Assembly: GCF_033958435.1 (NCBI RefSeq)
Contig: NC_134167.1
Span: forward strand, 2,872,001 to 2,936,000
DNA length: 64,000 bases
Reading direction: 5' to 3'
DNA from: Carettochelys insculpta
Lineage: Eukaryota > Chordata > Testudines > Carettochelyidae
Shown: positions 45,210 to 59,300 of the stretch, piece after piece
Numbering within the stretch: position 1 is the first letter of the stretch
Layout of the letters: the number at the start of each line of letters is the position of its first letter
Notes under the pieces: generated by a model
Told to the model about the DNA's origin: nothing
The model's database searches: none
Seen by the model: only the letters and a program-made list of their open reading frames with translations
Made by a program: the position numbers and the translations under genes

Positions 45210-46290
45210 TCATGCAATGAAGTAGCACTTTAAAGACTAGCAAAAGAGTTTATTAGGTGAGCTTTCATGGGACAGACCCACTTCAGACCATAGCCAGACC
45301 AGAACAGACTCAATATTTAAGGCACAGAGAACCAAAACCAGTAAGTAAGGAGGACAAATCAAAGATAATCAAGGTGAGCAAATCAGAGTGGAGGGGTGGG
45401 GGGGAAGATCAAGAATTAGATTGAGTTAAGTATGCAGACGAGCCCCTATAGTGACTCAAAGTTCACATCCCGATTTAAACCATGTGTTAATGTTCCAAAT
45501 TTGAATATAAATGTCAATTTGTCTGTTTCCCTTTCTACAAAGGAGCGATAATTCCTTTTCAGTAACACACATACCTTGAGGTCATTGACAGAATGGCCCA
45601 TTCCATTAAAATGTTGACTAACTGGTTTGTGGATCTGGAGTGTTTTAATGTCTGTTTTATGCCCGTTGACCCTTTACGGGAGTTAGAAGTCTGTCCAATA
45701 TACAAAGCATCTGGGCATTGTTGACACGTGATGGCATATATGATGTGAGTAGAGGAGCATGAGAGAGTGCCCATGATTCTGTGGGTAACCTGGTTAGGTC
45801 CAGTGATGGTATTTCCAGAGAAGATATGTGGACAAAGCTGGCAGCAGGCTTTGTTGTAGGGAAAGGTTCCAGGACTGGTGTTCCTGGGGTATAGACTGGC
45901 TGTTAGTAAGGATCCTCATGAGGTTGGGAGGTTGTCTGTAGGAGAGAACAGGCATGTCACCCAGGGCCTTCTGGAGTGTAGCATCCTGATAAAGAATAGG
46001 TTGTAGGTCTTTAATAATTCCTTGCAGTGGTCTGAGTTGGGGGCTGTAAGTGATGACCAGTGGTGTTCTGTTCTTGGCTTTTTTTGGTCTGATCTTGGAG
46101 TAGCTGGTTGCTGGGTATGCGTCTGGCCCTGTCGATTTGTTTTTTTACTTCTCCTGGTGGGTAATTCAGGTTTATGACTTTTTGGTAAAGTTCTTGTAGT
46201 TTTCGGTCTCTGTCATGCAATGAGCGTGCTTTGAATCTGCAGTGTAATGTATGGGCCTGCTCATCAAACTTCAAATCAGATCTGTGTCAG
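45210..46290 (-). mobile_element. Penelope-like element, 5'-truncated, with GIY-YIG region
   Basis: Penelope-like elements encode a reverse transcriptase followed by a GIY-YIG endonuclease. On the minus strand this copy shows, in order: a reverse-transcriptase C-terminal/linker part (46274-46011, with FDEQAHTLHCRFKARSLHDR and EVKKQIDRARRI); a frame-broken linker at about 46020-45780; and the endonuclease region (45774-45559) with IIYAITCQQCPDALYIGQT, which matches the family's IYxITC...YIGQT form of GIY-YIG. It ends in a 3' UTR whose last part reads TGAAGTGGGTCTGTCCCATG, AAAGCTCACCTAATAAACTC and TTTAAAGTGCTACTTCATTG. Stops and frame changes show it is inactive, and the polymerase core is absent. 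The other fragments in the window (42.4, 51.7 and 56.3 kb) carry related 3' ends. Confidence 0.85.
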
Positions 46291-49210
46291 TAGGGTCTCA
46301 GGTGGGTTTGAAAGTTGACATCTAGATGATTATTTGATGCAACAAACCCTTTTGTCAGAAAGCATCCCTTCCCCCTGCTATGCACTACGTGGGAGTGGCA
46401 TGTACCAGCAATGTGAAAACACTGAGTAGTGAATTGAGATTCCATTGGGGAAAAAAGTCAAGGGCAGGTTGGTAACTTTTTTTGTTTTAATTGCAATTCC
46501 AAAAAGCGCTTCAAAGCAGTAAGGTAGAAACAGTGTGAGTGATACTGTAACAGAAATAAACTAGCTGTGCATAATAACCTTCACCCTTGCTGATTAGCAG
46601 AAATCTGTCTAGAAAGTATCAGAATAGATGCCTACATGGGCATTTATGCTGCAGTCATCCAGAACCAGTGCACCAAGGAAAACTAATCAGACACAAGCAC
46701 TGGGGATGAGAAAATTCCCTTCAGTCTTATAGCATGAGGTGTTTGTGGGGAGTGAGGGGATGGTTATTGCACCATGAGCTCACAGAAAACTAGAGAAGGC
46801 TAAGCTGTAATGTTTGGTTATGGATCCAGATATGGTCCTGAGCTTCAATTTGTTTGTGGGTGTAGCTATCTACTGAACTAAGGGCTAGCTATGGAAGATG
46901 AGATCATGATTTAGACTGCACAGACACACAATCTCCTTATTCTTGTCTATAAGCTACCTGGACCTTGGAGCTGGACAATTAAAAGTAAACAGGGCTAATG
47001 GCCTGTTGACTCTTTCCTGGGGTAGATGAGTGGTAATTGACTGGAACCTTGGCTCTCCCTTCTCCTCAGCCCATTGGGTAGATACCCAAGCAGGTTACAC
47101 CCAGCTCCATGCTCTGAAGTCATAAACAAGTCCAGGGTTTGGCTGTGCATCTGGAACAAAACTAATCTGAAGTTCACAGGCATTGGGATTTGTTGCTTGG
47201 CTTGCATACATCTCTGGAATAAACCACAACTAACATAGAAGTGTTCCCCCATGTGGGGAAATTAGCAGCAAAAAAAGAAATTGAAGTTGGTTTGAGCACA
47301 AAACTTGGAATATTTTCATAAAATAAAAGTGCATAAGCAAGATCAGCTTCTCAAATTACTCATCTGAAAAATAAGGCAGAATGTCCCTGGTCTTAGAAAT
47401 GTGTGTATAATATTAGTGGAAAGTTGTTCTTGAATAAATGTTATGAAGTCTGAAATTCCACATGGTCCTTTAAAGTCCTTCATAATATCTGCTTTCAATG
47501 CTAGACTGAAGCCTATCATATCTGTATCATGCAGCCAAATATTCAAAAGAATTTCTCACCTGACATGGACCTGACATGCTGGGTTGTTTTGAATAACCTG
47601 GACCCAGTTAGACTATAAGCAGTAAATGTCAAAAAATATCACATTCCATAATCAAGTTACAGCGTATGATTGGGCCTTTGTTACTTTAAGAGACATATCA
47701 ATGAACTAAAAAATAACTTTTTGTTCATGTATTGAATCTTTCTTCTGATGACAGTGCTTGGTAAACATTAATTGCCACTATTTCCCTGAGATACAGAAAG
47801 TCCAGAGGAGATTAATGAATTAACAAGGCAGCACACCAAGTCAATAGTGCAGTAAAGTGTTGAAGCCCTGAGTCTCGGCCCCTTTCTCTGATTTACTGTA
47901 GGTCTTCAGAAGCCCAGTCATGGACCAGAACCCCAATGTGTTCGATGCTGTTCAAACACAAACAAACCAGACCCTGACCCAAACAGTATACATTTTAACT
48001 AATGAATAGCTTTTCATTGTTCAGTCAAAGGCTGCAGAAGGTTTCTCAACTACCTGTTTGCAGGTCGTTTGGGTTGACACCTTCCAACAGTATTTCCACA
48101 GACATTTGTTGGTCCTCTGAGTTTCAGCCTTCACTGAGGCAAAGCAAATACATAAATTATTGCTGTCTATTAAAGATGCAGAACTAGTACTGACTTCTCA
48201 ATTGGCCATCTCAGCTTGTTGGGCAGTGATGCCAAGTGACACTTCAATTCTGGTATATGCCCTGTCTTGCGATTTGTTTACTTGCATAGCCTATACAAAT
48301 GCAACAATTGGCTGTCTCAGATGTCTGTCAATCGTGTAATAATCATAGTTCCATGCAGCTGACAGTGCACTGGCTCAGCTATTGGGGAAAAATGTTGACC
48401 TTTGACAAACTAGCTTTTATCTTTTAAAAGCTATGTTGGTATCTGAAGTGGACTAGGACAGTGCTGAAATAGTAGCAGAGGTTTTGTCCAATCAAGCAGT
48501 TCAGCTTAAAAACATAGTCAAGAATTTGGCTTAAGAATGAATAGTCTGAAATGGCCTAAGGAAAATTTAGAGCTATAAAGTACAAGGTCAGGCTCTCGGC
48601 CAAAGAAAATTAGTGTTCTATGGAAGTTGATTTGCACTACTTGAGGAGCTGTGATAAATTGTTCCAAAAATATCAAATGACTTAAGAGCTTAGCTTGGCA
48701 TTTTCAAAATTGGCTTATAAACTTATCAACCTAAAGGGTTACATTTTTTTTTTAAAGTTCTTTGTGTACTTCAAGTTGCAGATACACACAGGTCTCCAAA
48801 CCCCATTGCAATCATTATGAATAAGCATAAACAAATATTATGGTTGTATTCCTTTTTTTTATTTCCAGATAAAATGATGCCAAGTTTTTCAAAAGTGCCT
48901 AGTGATTTTGGGCAGCCAGCAGGAGAGGGTAATTTTGAGAGGACAGGTGTTCAGCACTTCCTAAAAAAAAAAAAAATCAGACCTCTTAAGTCTCAAGGAG
49001 GGGACTCTAGTGCCTTCTGAGAATCTTGGCAGATATGTGCATGTAAAATAGATGCAGTCCTTGCATCTCTGGGAATCTGCTAATGCAGCCCATAGTGCAA
49101 CAAAGCTTGGCCAGCTATTGAAGCCAGTGAGTCTTCTTTGAGCTGACTTACAACAAATCCTAATCAAGTGCACACAGGATGCACAAACAAAATTATCTTA
49201 TGCGCTCCGG
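46291..49210. other. Non-coding stretch, no gene seen
   Basis: A T run at 48746-48755 and an A run at 48963-48976 are simple sequence. No named repeat or gene found. Confidence 0.4.
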
Positions 49211-49268
49211 CTCATAGTCATGGAAATATAGAGCTGGGAGAGACCTTGAAAGGTCATGTAGTCTTGTG
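49211..49268 (-). mobile_element. CR1 or CR1-tailed SINE 3' end
   Basis: GCTCATAGTCATGGAAATAT, AGAGCTGGGAGAGACCTTGA and AAGGTCATGTAGTC form the reverse complement of a CR1-type 3' end, including the TCATAG-type tail. Very short copy. Confidence 0.65.
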
Positions 49269-49639
49269 TAAACTACCTTTAAAAAAACATAAATATAATG
49301 TCTGCCTTGCCAACAAAGAAAGGGGAAAAAAAAAAAACCCACAACCTGTTCTCTCTACCAGTAAGGCAGAGAAAGGAACATGACTAAAAATAGCATATTA
49401 TTTGCCTTACAAAACCACTTTAGCAATGTTCAGACTGCAGAATCATAAAACAAAATTAATTTCATGTATCTTGAAAAGAAATATAAGATTTTAAGCTAAT
49501 GACTTTTGAGTGGATAACAGAGAAACTGGTGTACTCTGGGTTTGGGGTTTTTTTTTCCTTTTCTTTTCTCTTTTAATTTCTCAATCAAAGAAACAGGAGT
49601 ATTAAATGATAAATCCTGTCAAACCAAACTATTCTTTTT

Positions 49640-49818
49640 TGAAAGGAGACATTTCGGAAAGCTCCAGAAGGCTGAGCTCTTTAAGGTTGTAGAACCAACT
49701 TTGAGGAGATAGCAGGGGAAGCCTGAGTGGGATGAATTAGTGGGGGTTGATCCTGCTGGAAGCAGGGGACTGGACCAGATGACCTACTGACGTCCCTTCC
49801 AGCCCTATTCTGTGATTA
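49640..49818 (+). mobile_element. CR1 3' end
   Basis: GTGGGATGAATTAGTGGGGG, TTGATCCTGCTGGAAGCAGG, GGACTGGACCAGATGACCTA and GTCCCTTCCAGCCCTATTCT run in the order of the CR1 3' UTR, ending in TTCTGTGATT, the short tail. The upstream border near 49640 is approximate. Together with the minus-strand fragment at 49211 it shows CR1 insertions in both orientations. Confidence 0.75.
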
Positions 49819-51654
49819 GCCCTTGGAGACAAAGCACAATTAGAAAGACCCCGTTTAGGTCTGGAGCAGGTAACTTGTGTTTAGGATTATACTGCCCTCA
49901 TTCCAAATCCTTTGAGGGGCTGATGTTGCTTTTTGAGAGCTGCTGGAAGTTGAAGGTGCTCAGCACCTTGCAGATTTGGGACTTCTGGGCCAAGAAGAAG
50001 GTTGTCTGCACCCATGAATTATAGTGCTTTAGCTATGCTGCAGTATGTGAAGCAATTCACCTCCCCTTACAAAGTGTGGATGCAGTGCTAGATGTTTAAT
50101 TGGGCTGTATACTGGTGTAGCTATTCCAGTACAAGCAGGGGCACAGGTCCACTGGTGCTAGTATAGCTGCATTCTGAGATGCCACTGGAGCCATTTGTGT
50201 AGGATGGGTAACAGAATATGGCCCTGTGATGTTACTGTGTGAAGGGGGGGGCCCTGCATGTAGGGTCATGAGCAGTTTGTAAAAGGTCCCCTCAGATTTC
50301 TGAAATATCAAACCTTCTCCTGACTTAAACAGTGGAAAGTAGGAACCAGTGGGGGCTTCCTTCAGACACAGCTTCACAAGGTGTACAATGCGCGGGGAGA
50401 GAGCCTAGAAGGAAAAATGAAGAGCAATAAATCATGAGCTAAGGCAATAGAGGAAGAGAATGTCTCTGAAAATAAATCTGTCAACTATGTCTGAGGAGGG
50501 TGATTCTGAATAGGTGGGTTCTCTCTTTGGCTGCTAGAATAGCAGAAGATTAATAACTAAAACTCAGCAGATTAGGGGATGAACAACAAAAAGCTGCTGA
50601 ACAGGTTACATTAATAAAGGGTCTAATCTTGCTCCCATTGAAGTTGAAGGGGGTTATGCCATTCATTTCAGTGGGAGCTAGATTGGGCTGTAGTGCTCCA
50701 CTTCCTGAAAAGAGATTATCTCCAGAGCCATGAGGCTGGAAGGGCGGCTATTATCCTGGGTGTCATTCACACAAGCGATGGGTGACGCAGACCCAATAAA
50801 TATCAGGACCCAGAATGATACGGACTGGAAGGATAGATAAACCTTTTGAACTAACAGTCAAAAAAAGAGAACTCTGTGAAATGTTGCTAAATATAAGTAG
50901 TTGTTAGAGCAAAACAAAAGTACAGTATAAATCTGCTGAGTGAGGAAGCTCCTATGTTGCAAGGAGCTTAATCCTACAGGGTATGGCTAGCCAATGGGAG
51001 CTGTGAGCAGCCGCAGCTACAGACAGAAGGTGAACAATCTGGCCTGCTAGCAGCTAACTTAAGGCTGAAATGCATATTCTCATCTTGCTATGAAGGTGCA
51101 TTCATCGGAATCAGGTAAAACACATTCCCATTAGTCACCACTTGAGAGTGTGAGCAATTTGTACTGCCAATGACTTGTTCTTGCCAAGGTATTAATAGCA
51201 TTTCTCATCTTCATATGTCTTTCCTTCAAATGCAAAGCCTTCAGTTTTGCATCTGTAAAAATATTCTTCATAATAAAGTTAGATCACATGACTTTAATTT
51301 ACATTGACAAACTACATGGTCCAGAATCTTGACAAATGAGAAATTTGGGATGGATCCCCAGATGACATAAAGGGGTTCAGTTCCAATGACTTTAATGGAG
51401 CAGGGCCAGTTGACCCCACTGGAAGATTTAGCTCTAAGCAATGCAGAACTGCCTATGGAAGTGGTGTTTTTGGCCAGGAGTGTTTGTTTTTTGTCTCTAT
51501 CCAGATGCTAGTGGACAAAGGCCCCCTATCATAAAATCAATAACTGAATTAGCATTAATTAATTTGCCTTTGCCTTTTCAGCAGATGGGTCCTCAACAGC
51601 TCGCTCTAACTGAAATTAGACTAATACAAAGCTGAAATTAGCCATATACAATGA
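49819..51654. other. Non-coding stretch, no gene seen
   Basis: GCTCCCATTGAAGTTGAAGG followed by TTCATTTCAGTGGGAGCTAG (50630-50682) is another relic of a palindromic CCCATTGA-type repeat. No gene recognised. Confidence 0.4.
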
Positions 51655-51742
51655 TGAGATAAAAAGCAGTCCTGCAGCACCTTAAAGACTAAAATTTATT
51701 AAGTCATAAGCTTTCACAAGTAAGACTCTCTGCTTCAGAAAC
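51655..51742 (-). mobile_element. Penelope-like element 3' end, diverged
   Basis: AGATAAAAAGCAGTCCTGCA, GCACCTTAAAGACTAAAATT and TATTAAGTCATAAGCTTTCA match, in reverse orientation, the ends of the Penelope fragments at 42.4 and 45.2 kb, but with a GCACC variant and further changes. It may be a second subfamily. Confidence 0.6.
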
Positions 51743-54700
51743 AACAGCCTGCTATAAAAAATGGTGTTTTCTGTTTTTTAACCTCAGACCATGCCCTAGC
51801 ATATTTCTTTTGCTCATTTATCCTGTTATATTTGCACCCACCTTGAGCTGGCATTCAGATTCCTTGCAGATGAATCTGAGGAATAGTTGAGATGATCTTT
51901 TAGGATGATATTTTTGGGGTCTCCTTTTTATTCTTTCAAACAGTCTGTAAGATTATTACCTTGATTCTCTAAACTTCAGAAATCAGGCATTATGTACTTG
52001 GACACTAAAGGTAGAGATTAGCGAGAAATATGGTAAACATGAGCAAGAAGGAAATATTTTGAATGTGGGATGAAGACCAACCACTTGTTCATAGCTGGAG
52101 TCTGTAAAAAGACTCTTCAGTGTGGGCAGTGTCTGTCAGCCATCAGAGTTAATGGAATACCTTCACCTGACTTACCTGGTATGTCAAGTGCTGTTCCAAG
52201 GCACATTTTCAGAAGTTCTTTGCTCCTCAACAGACATCTAAATAATGACTAGAGCACAACACCAACCTGATGTTCATAATGAGTTGCTTTTACAGGACAG
52301 GGCGAATGGACATCCACTGTTCTTGCAAAAATGCCAGTAAATGTGTGGTTTGGCCTTGTAGCAGGAGTTCAACATGGGGGAAGTTATTTGTCCTCCTTTC
52401 CTACTCTGCACATTGATGCATGGCCCTTATCACCTGGACCCTAACGGCTCTGTGCCTTAGTTTATCTCCTGGCTGGGGTGCTGAATTCAGGTTGTGAAGT
52501 TTTTGGGGATCCTTTGGTTAAGGCATTCTTGTTCCCTCACTCTGTAATAGGATCTCTCTGTTCGGGGTTCTTAGGCAGTTTTGCACTAGAACTGCTCGGA
52601 TCAGAGTTGGGGTGGGGAGCGGGGCGCGCACAGAGGGTGCAAGTTATCAACACAGTGGAACTGAATAAAAGCAAGTCTGCATGAGACATCTCACACCAAG
52701 CAGCAGCTGACAGGAGGCTTGACTGAGCATTTCAGGATGATGACTCAGCCATAGGTCGACTTACCTCTCTTGTGGTGCAATTAGGTACTGGAAAGAAGAG
52801 TGAAGGCCAATTGTGCTCTCCGAAGCTGAGCAGTGCTAATGCAGCATCAGCCCATTTTGTTGTCTTGCTAGTCTCCCAGGATCACAGACTACTGGTAGCA
52901 GCAGTAGTTTCCCCTTGCACATCTGACTCACGCTGCTGGAGGGAGAGTCTGACATCGGTCACTGCTCTCACTTTCACTCCCATTCAGCATGAGAGCTGCA
53001 GGTCCCTTGCTCAACTCCTCACCAAACTTTGGGCTGCTGAACAGGAAGGCGAGAATCCTAGCATACTCTCTATTGATCATTGTTTCTGCTGTTGGATTCA
53101 TTGCCCCTCAGTGGGTGGTGGGGAAGAGAGACCACCAGCTAGTACTGCTCCCTCCCATGTGGCTGTGAACTGCAGCAGCAGCCTCCATTCAGAGCAGGAG
53201 CGATAGATGTGCCAATGGGCATGCACAGGCAGCAGATAGAATGTGAGGGGATCGTGTTGTGTCAGGTGTGGGGTTGGGGGGAAGAGGCTGTGGGATAAAC
53301 AAATTGGACAGATACGCAGATGGACTGAACCAATGTCATTGGATACAAGTAAGCAGCAGATAAAGAGCCCTTTAAATCTGTGCTCTAGTTCTGTTCAGCC
53401 AAAGATGCTAATGAAATATGGAAAACAAATTCAACTTCCTTCTTGTGTCAGGCCACCAGTACACTCAGGTATTGGAAACTGGCTGAGAGCAAAGCAACAA
53501 GAAGCTATTGGATGCACCTGAATGTGAGGAGGTGAAGCAGAACAGAGTTACCTGTAAGTGCATGGCATCTGTGACTGCAAATTCCTCTTCAACTGTGTTA
53601 GCAGGAAATTATTTAAACTGAGATGTACCCTGCAGGTTGTTGGGAGAGATTTGGACAGTTGCCATTCAGTTATTACATTTTTTGAAAATTTTTCATGGGC
53701 CTCAATTTTTACCACAGACAGTTGCCAACTCCTGCTTCAAAGGATACTTTGGCCCAAAATAACTCTTTAGGAGCATTGGGGCCAACAGCCACTACAGGCC
53801 CTGTGACAGGGTGAAATAGTGGTGGGAGGCAGAGTGGGAGGAAGGGCAGAGTCTAGAGTAGTCAGTGGCGCTGCCCCTCCTCATGCTTCATGGAGTGGCA
53901 GAGCGGCGCTGCCAGCAAGTCTGGTCAGTGCCCAGAGCTCTAGTTGCTGCCAATGCCTAAGTACCAGTGGTGATGGCCAAAGCTCCAGGTCCCTCTGAAA
54001 CACTGGGCCATGGGGCAACTTTTCCTTTTGCCTCCCTGTTGGTGAGCCTGCTTAGGAATGACACAGAGAATGAGTTGTGTAATTTCTTTTGTGGGAAGGT
54101 CATTTAGGCAGCCAAGAGAAGAACTACAGAACTTTCCATGTTGAACAGCTAGCGTGGAAACCAGCATAGCTAGTTTTGGCATCACTTTATTTCTATTGGT
54201 CCCTGACATGCACCACTGACCCTGGTGGGCAGGTGCCTATGCAGTATATAGACATCTGTACAACTCACTAGACTGTTTTTCTACAACATACTTTCAATGT
54301 GGAATTCCTGCTGCTCACCATAGACGTCTCCAGAAAGTTGGAATGATTCATGGGGCGTATGTTGGGACTTTAGCCAATTTACAGAACTGCTGAATGGCTC
54401 AGTGAAACAGCAGCACGGGTGTACAAGGAAACAAAGAAGGTTGGTAGATGAGTGAGAGAGGTTGTCAGAATATTGAGAAATTGATTTAATAATCTTTGCA
54501 CCATCCTGTTTGAGCTAGGACTTCACAATGTGTCCATTTCCAGCAGTGACTCCAGATACATGACCAATGGCAAATTTCATCTCATGTGGCTCTCTACATT
54601 CTATGCTGCAGAGTGCTTAGGAACCAAAAACGTCTTAGCCATGGAATGAAAAGCACCATGCTGTTTATCATTCTCTTGTCTTCATTGTTCCTGTGTATTG

Positions 54701-56248
54701 GATACAGAGCCAAATTCTGCTTCATGTTAGTGCCAAACTCCCAGCAGGTTCCATGTGAGTAGGACTGAGCCCATGTTTAATTTCTTGTGTAATTTCATTG
54801 AAGTCAATGTTTCATCAAAGATGTTTGTCTTGTAGTGCTTCATTATTGTGCATTCATCAGGGCTTGGTCCTTAACTCAAGCGAAGTTCTCAGTGAGTTTT
54901 GCCCAACTAATGAATCAATATAAGCCAAGCAGATGGTTCCCTGAAGCATTTATAACCTTAATTTGCAGATATAAGTGTCTTTGGATGCAAAGACACTCTG
55001 GTGCTGGTGGAATCCACAGTCCTCAGGTGCCCAGGCTCTCTAGACAATCAGAGCACCACTTAGGATTGGGAGTCACAAAATCCAGCTTGCCAAGCAGCCA
55101 GTAGGAATTGGTGAAAGGAGGCATTTCTCTGTGTGTCTAGCAATGTAAAGGGGACTTTAGGTATGTTTCTATGTCAATCACAGCTTTTGTAGACATAGGT
55201 TTTAATTTCACTAGCTCAGGTGCTGGAGCAACAAAGCTGAAGAAATATGGACATCAGCATGGACTGGATAAGCCACTCAGAACCTCACATACTTATCAAA
55301 AGTGCTGGTCTGTTTGTGATCACCATGCTACCCACCCTAGCTTTCCTCTCGTTATGTCTACACGAGCTCCAGTCATACCCTGTGACAGACAGACTATTAA
55401 ATCAGGTGTTTGGTGTGTTTGGTGCCCAGCACAATGGAACTTTGATCTCAGTCTGGGCCTCTAATGTCAAAATAGAATCTGACGTATGGAACATCAAAAA
55501 CGTTCATGTACAAAAAGCTGTGGACAACTGGGGGGAATTAATGGTTAAGTGGTCGCATTGCAGCTACATGACTCTACAACTTGGCTGCTGCTCTTTGCCT
55601 GTGGCATTTTATTATACTGTTCATCACAGAATTAGGAGAGGGGATTTTATTGATTGATATGTGGTAGGATGGTGTTCAGCCAGATAAAAATGATTTCAAT
55701 GTAGAATCATTTTGCTGATGTTTTGCTTTATAGGTTAATCTGCTGTGTTCAGTCTAAGCTATTACCTGCAGCTAACATTATTTTCTTGTCCGCTCGTGTC
55801 AAGGAATTCATTTAAGTACCTCTGAAAGTTCCCCAAGTGGCAGAAGACTGAGCAATATGATGTGAGCAAATGCATAACATGTTGGCAGACGCAGAAAGCC
55901 AGGTTGACTTTGCAGCTTTTTAATTTCCAAAGTGAACTTGAATTTGTGATTTATAAAGAGAAGCAAAACTGTAGCACACTGCAGTTTTGCAAGCATGGGA
56001 AAGGATCAGGGATCAAATCATGACATCCTGACTGAATCAAAATTCCCCAGGAACAAAGTTTTGCTGTTTAAAACCAAAAGAGCCCAGTGGTGTAAAGTGA
56101 AACCCTGTCTGGATTGAGCAAAGATTGGTGGGAGACAACTTGTGCTGTGGAAGCTTTCAGTTTAAAAAAATCTCCTATTAAATCTCTAGTCTCTGTGCTT
56201 AGGAGGAAAAAGCCCCTTAACTACCATCTTGGTGTACCTTTACCTGAC
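51743..56248. other. Non-coding stretch, no gene seen
   Basis: A GC-richer patch at 52590-53230 holds a 144-codon frame (52772-53206) without any domain. A 136-codon frame (55247-55657) overlaps relic transposon text (TTATGTCTACACGAGCTCC at 55354-55372) and is not called. Confidence 0.4.
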
Positions 56249-56370
56249 TAATAACAAGTAGCTGTGTTAGTCTGTACTCCAACAAAAGAACAGAAACATA
56301 GCACTTTAATGACTAACAATGATTTATTTGGTGATTGAGCTTTTGTGGGACAGACCCACTTCATCAGATC
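56249..56370 (-). mobile_element. Penelope-like element 3' end
   Basis: On the minus strand: ATCTGATGAAGTGGGTCTGT, CCCACAAAAGCTCAATCACC, AATCATTGTTAGTCATTAAA, GTGCTATGTTTCTGTTCTTT and GGAGTACAGACTAACACAGC. It is the same 3' end as at 42368-42490. The sequence to the right, up to about 56700, may be more of the same element but was not recognised. Confidence 0.8.
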
Positions 56371-59300
56371 AATCTCATTTCCAATACAGACTGACATAAG
56401 TACAGAGGACCAAAAAAAAATTGCACTAAAAAAGTGACAAATCAAATAGGACTGAAGGAGGGGGCGAAGGGAAGGGGGGATGTTGTGTCCTGCCTGACAT
56501 GGTTACAAGCATCAAAGGCCCGACAGTGATTGTTGTAATGCATGAGATAAGACAGCCTGAAACAGTAGTTGTTAGATGTGAGAACTGCCCCACCTGCTTT
56601 TGAGAGCTGATAAAAAGAACATCTTTCTTGAAAAATGTCCATGGAGTCCTTCCTTCTTTTCCTTGGATCAGATGGGTATGAAAAAGGAGGCCCAGAGCTG
56701 ACATTTCTGTATTATGTAGAAGGACAGGGTTGATGGTATAGCTAAAAATGCTTGAGTAGCCTCTTACTTCATACTAACTTGGTCACTCATCCAAGCTTCA
56801 GTGAAGTACATGAGTTGATAGCAGCATTGCTCATTTGGGGATTTCTTCCTGAACATCTTAATTGCCTCCCCAGCTGTAATGTGGTCTAGTAGACAGTGGC
56901 TCTTTTCCCACCTCTTCCATTGACTCTCTACTCCTGATCCTGCACTAATGCAGGCTGTGGAATTGTTGTCAGTGACTTCAATAGCAGCAAGATCAGGCTC
57001 TGTGTGGCCTTAGACCCCAATGTGCCACTTCAATTCTCTTGCCTCTGTTCCCATCTGTGCAATAGGGAGAATGCAAACATTGCTAACCACTTGAAGATCT
57101 ACACTGCTTAAGAAAGGATATCCTCTTTGCAAGGGATTAAATCTCTCCTAGAGGGTAAATGATAGCTTTAATTTGTGCAAAAGGAAAGCAGCTGCAGAAA
57201 TACCCAGGCAATTTTAGTTCATAAAATCATCCCCAAGGGGAGTGTGGGGATGTGTGTGCTTCCTAAGGCCAGTCTTCGATGTCTAAATTAATGCTGATCA
57301 TTTTGGGGTAAGGAGCAGCATGAGCATGTTTCCAGTCTGTTGATGGAATTCTAACTTTCCATCCTGATGGGCTCACTGCCAAAACAACAAAGCTGATCTA
57401 CCTTTTATCTGCAGTGCATCAACCATTTCAGTGCAGTTCTAGTAGGCAACATTCTCAGTACCTGTGCACAAGTGCAACCTTGCTAGCCTGCCCCAGAATA
57501 AATGATGCATTTGTCTAACTATTGGATTGCATTTACTAGACAGCTAGCAGCTTCCTGCAGTGAAAACCCTGGTCTTCAGAGGAACCCAACCAGAGATCTT
57601 TACCTGAAAGACAATTTTGTAACTCATTCTCATTCCAAGACTAGCACAGATGCTAGGAGAGAATTCTATATTACTGTCTAAATATGCAGCCTTATAATGA
57701 AACACAGAAGGGAAAAAGAGTGCTTAACTCATAGTATTTTTCTTCTCTGGATCTCAAAGTGCGTCACTGTCTTTCATGCATTTATCCTAATATACTATCT
57801 TTTGAGGTGGGAAAGAATTCTCAAAACATGCTAAAATTAGCAGATTACTCTGTTGGGCTGGCTGTATGTACATGGAGATTTTGAGGACAAGGCTGGCTCC
57901 CTCTTGCAGCTTTGATCTCCACTCCAAATGTAACCTAGGTCTGTGTCCACTAAAATTCACTGCTATCTGATCAGTCTTTTGAAATCAGCACTGCATACAT
58001 TTCGGAAGTATGTTGTAGTTTGCCAAACCTGTGAAAGAATCCAGTTCAACTATGAATAAAGAAAATTCAAGGGTTTGTGGCCATGCAGATGAAAAGGAGT
58101 AGGAGGATGTTAGAATCCTTGTGTCTATACAGGTTACACTGGCTTCACGGAAATGGCAGTAGGTAAGATTATTCACTCACTTCCTCTTTCTGAAGCATAC
58201 GCCAGGGGACTAGGCAGATGCTCAGCTCTCTTTCCTCATCCAGGGGCCAGAGTGGTTGAGCCACCGTGGTGTGCACATTGACTTACTGCTGGTTTCGGCA
58301 GCATGTACTGTCCTGGGAACAAGGAGAAAACAAGGGGGAGGTGGTAACCCAGAGCGATGTCTTTAGATCACAATAATTCCCAGGACTATTTCCAAATGAA
58401 GCATCAGGGACAGACTGTGCCTTTGAAGACGGAGCATCCCAAACAGCATCTGAGTGGAGCACTATGAAGCTGTTACGGACAGACAGAATATAGTGGATGT
58501 CTTGCAAGCCATTTAAAGGCTGAGTGTCACTGCACGTTATGATGGGGTGGTATAGTTTGTTCCTGCACTTGCTTAGGAGGTACCGTTAATCGCAGCCCAG
58601 TCCTGCATGAAGTGAGGGCAAAATTCTTTTTCGAATAAATTATTTGCACGTCTCACTCTCTACCTAATGTCGTCTCAGATAAGTCGATAGCACCAGTCAT
58701 CTGGTGCCCAAGTGCACCAGTTTTGCCACTGTAAACAGCTTAGATTGATTCTTTTTTTTAACCTTTTCAGTTTGCTAAGGTATAAGATTATTTTTGTTTT
58801 GGGGCAACCCAAAATGATTTTTTGCCTCTGATTTTTTTCATCTGTAGCACCTCAACTGAAAAATCAGTTGCTTGTGCCGTTCTACTTTTGAAGGGCTTTC
58901 CAATCAATTTATGAAAAGTATTGAGTAAGAGTAATGTGGTCATTACACTATAAGACCTTCATCTGAAGACCCATCTAATTCAGATTTTACTTGTAAAGAG
59001 TAAATTCTTAAGTCATCCCCTTCCTTGGGCCATCAATATAACCTATGCATCTTCTGCTACCTGAATAAAGTAGCTGAAATTGATGTACATCAATCCACTT
59101 ACCATGGTGTCTTCATTGCAGTGAGTTGAAAGCTGACGCTTTCCCGTCAATTCTCTTTACTCTTCTCATTCTGGTGGAGGATCAGAGTTGATGGGAGAGT
59201 GCTTTGTGGTCAACTTATTGTGTCCGCTCTTGATGTAATAAATCTCCACTAGGGTGATTGCTGCCTGCTGATCTGGAAGGGATTGAAGACATGCCCAAAT

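Noticed and set aside
52772..53206. 144-codon plus-strand frame in a GC-richer patch
   Set aside because: No family resemblance and a Ser/Cys-rich random-like composition; GC content alone explains the lack of stops.
55247..55657. 136-codon plus-strand frame
   Set aside because: It overlaps relic transposon text, and its translation has no recognisable domain.
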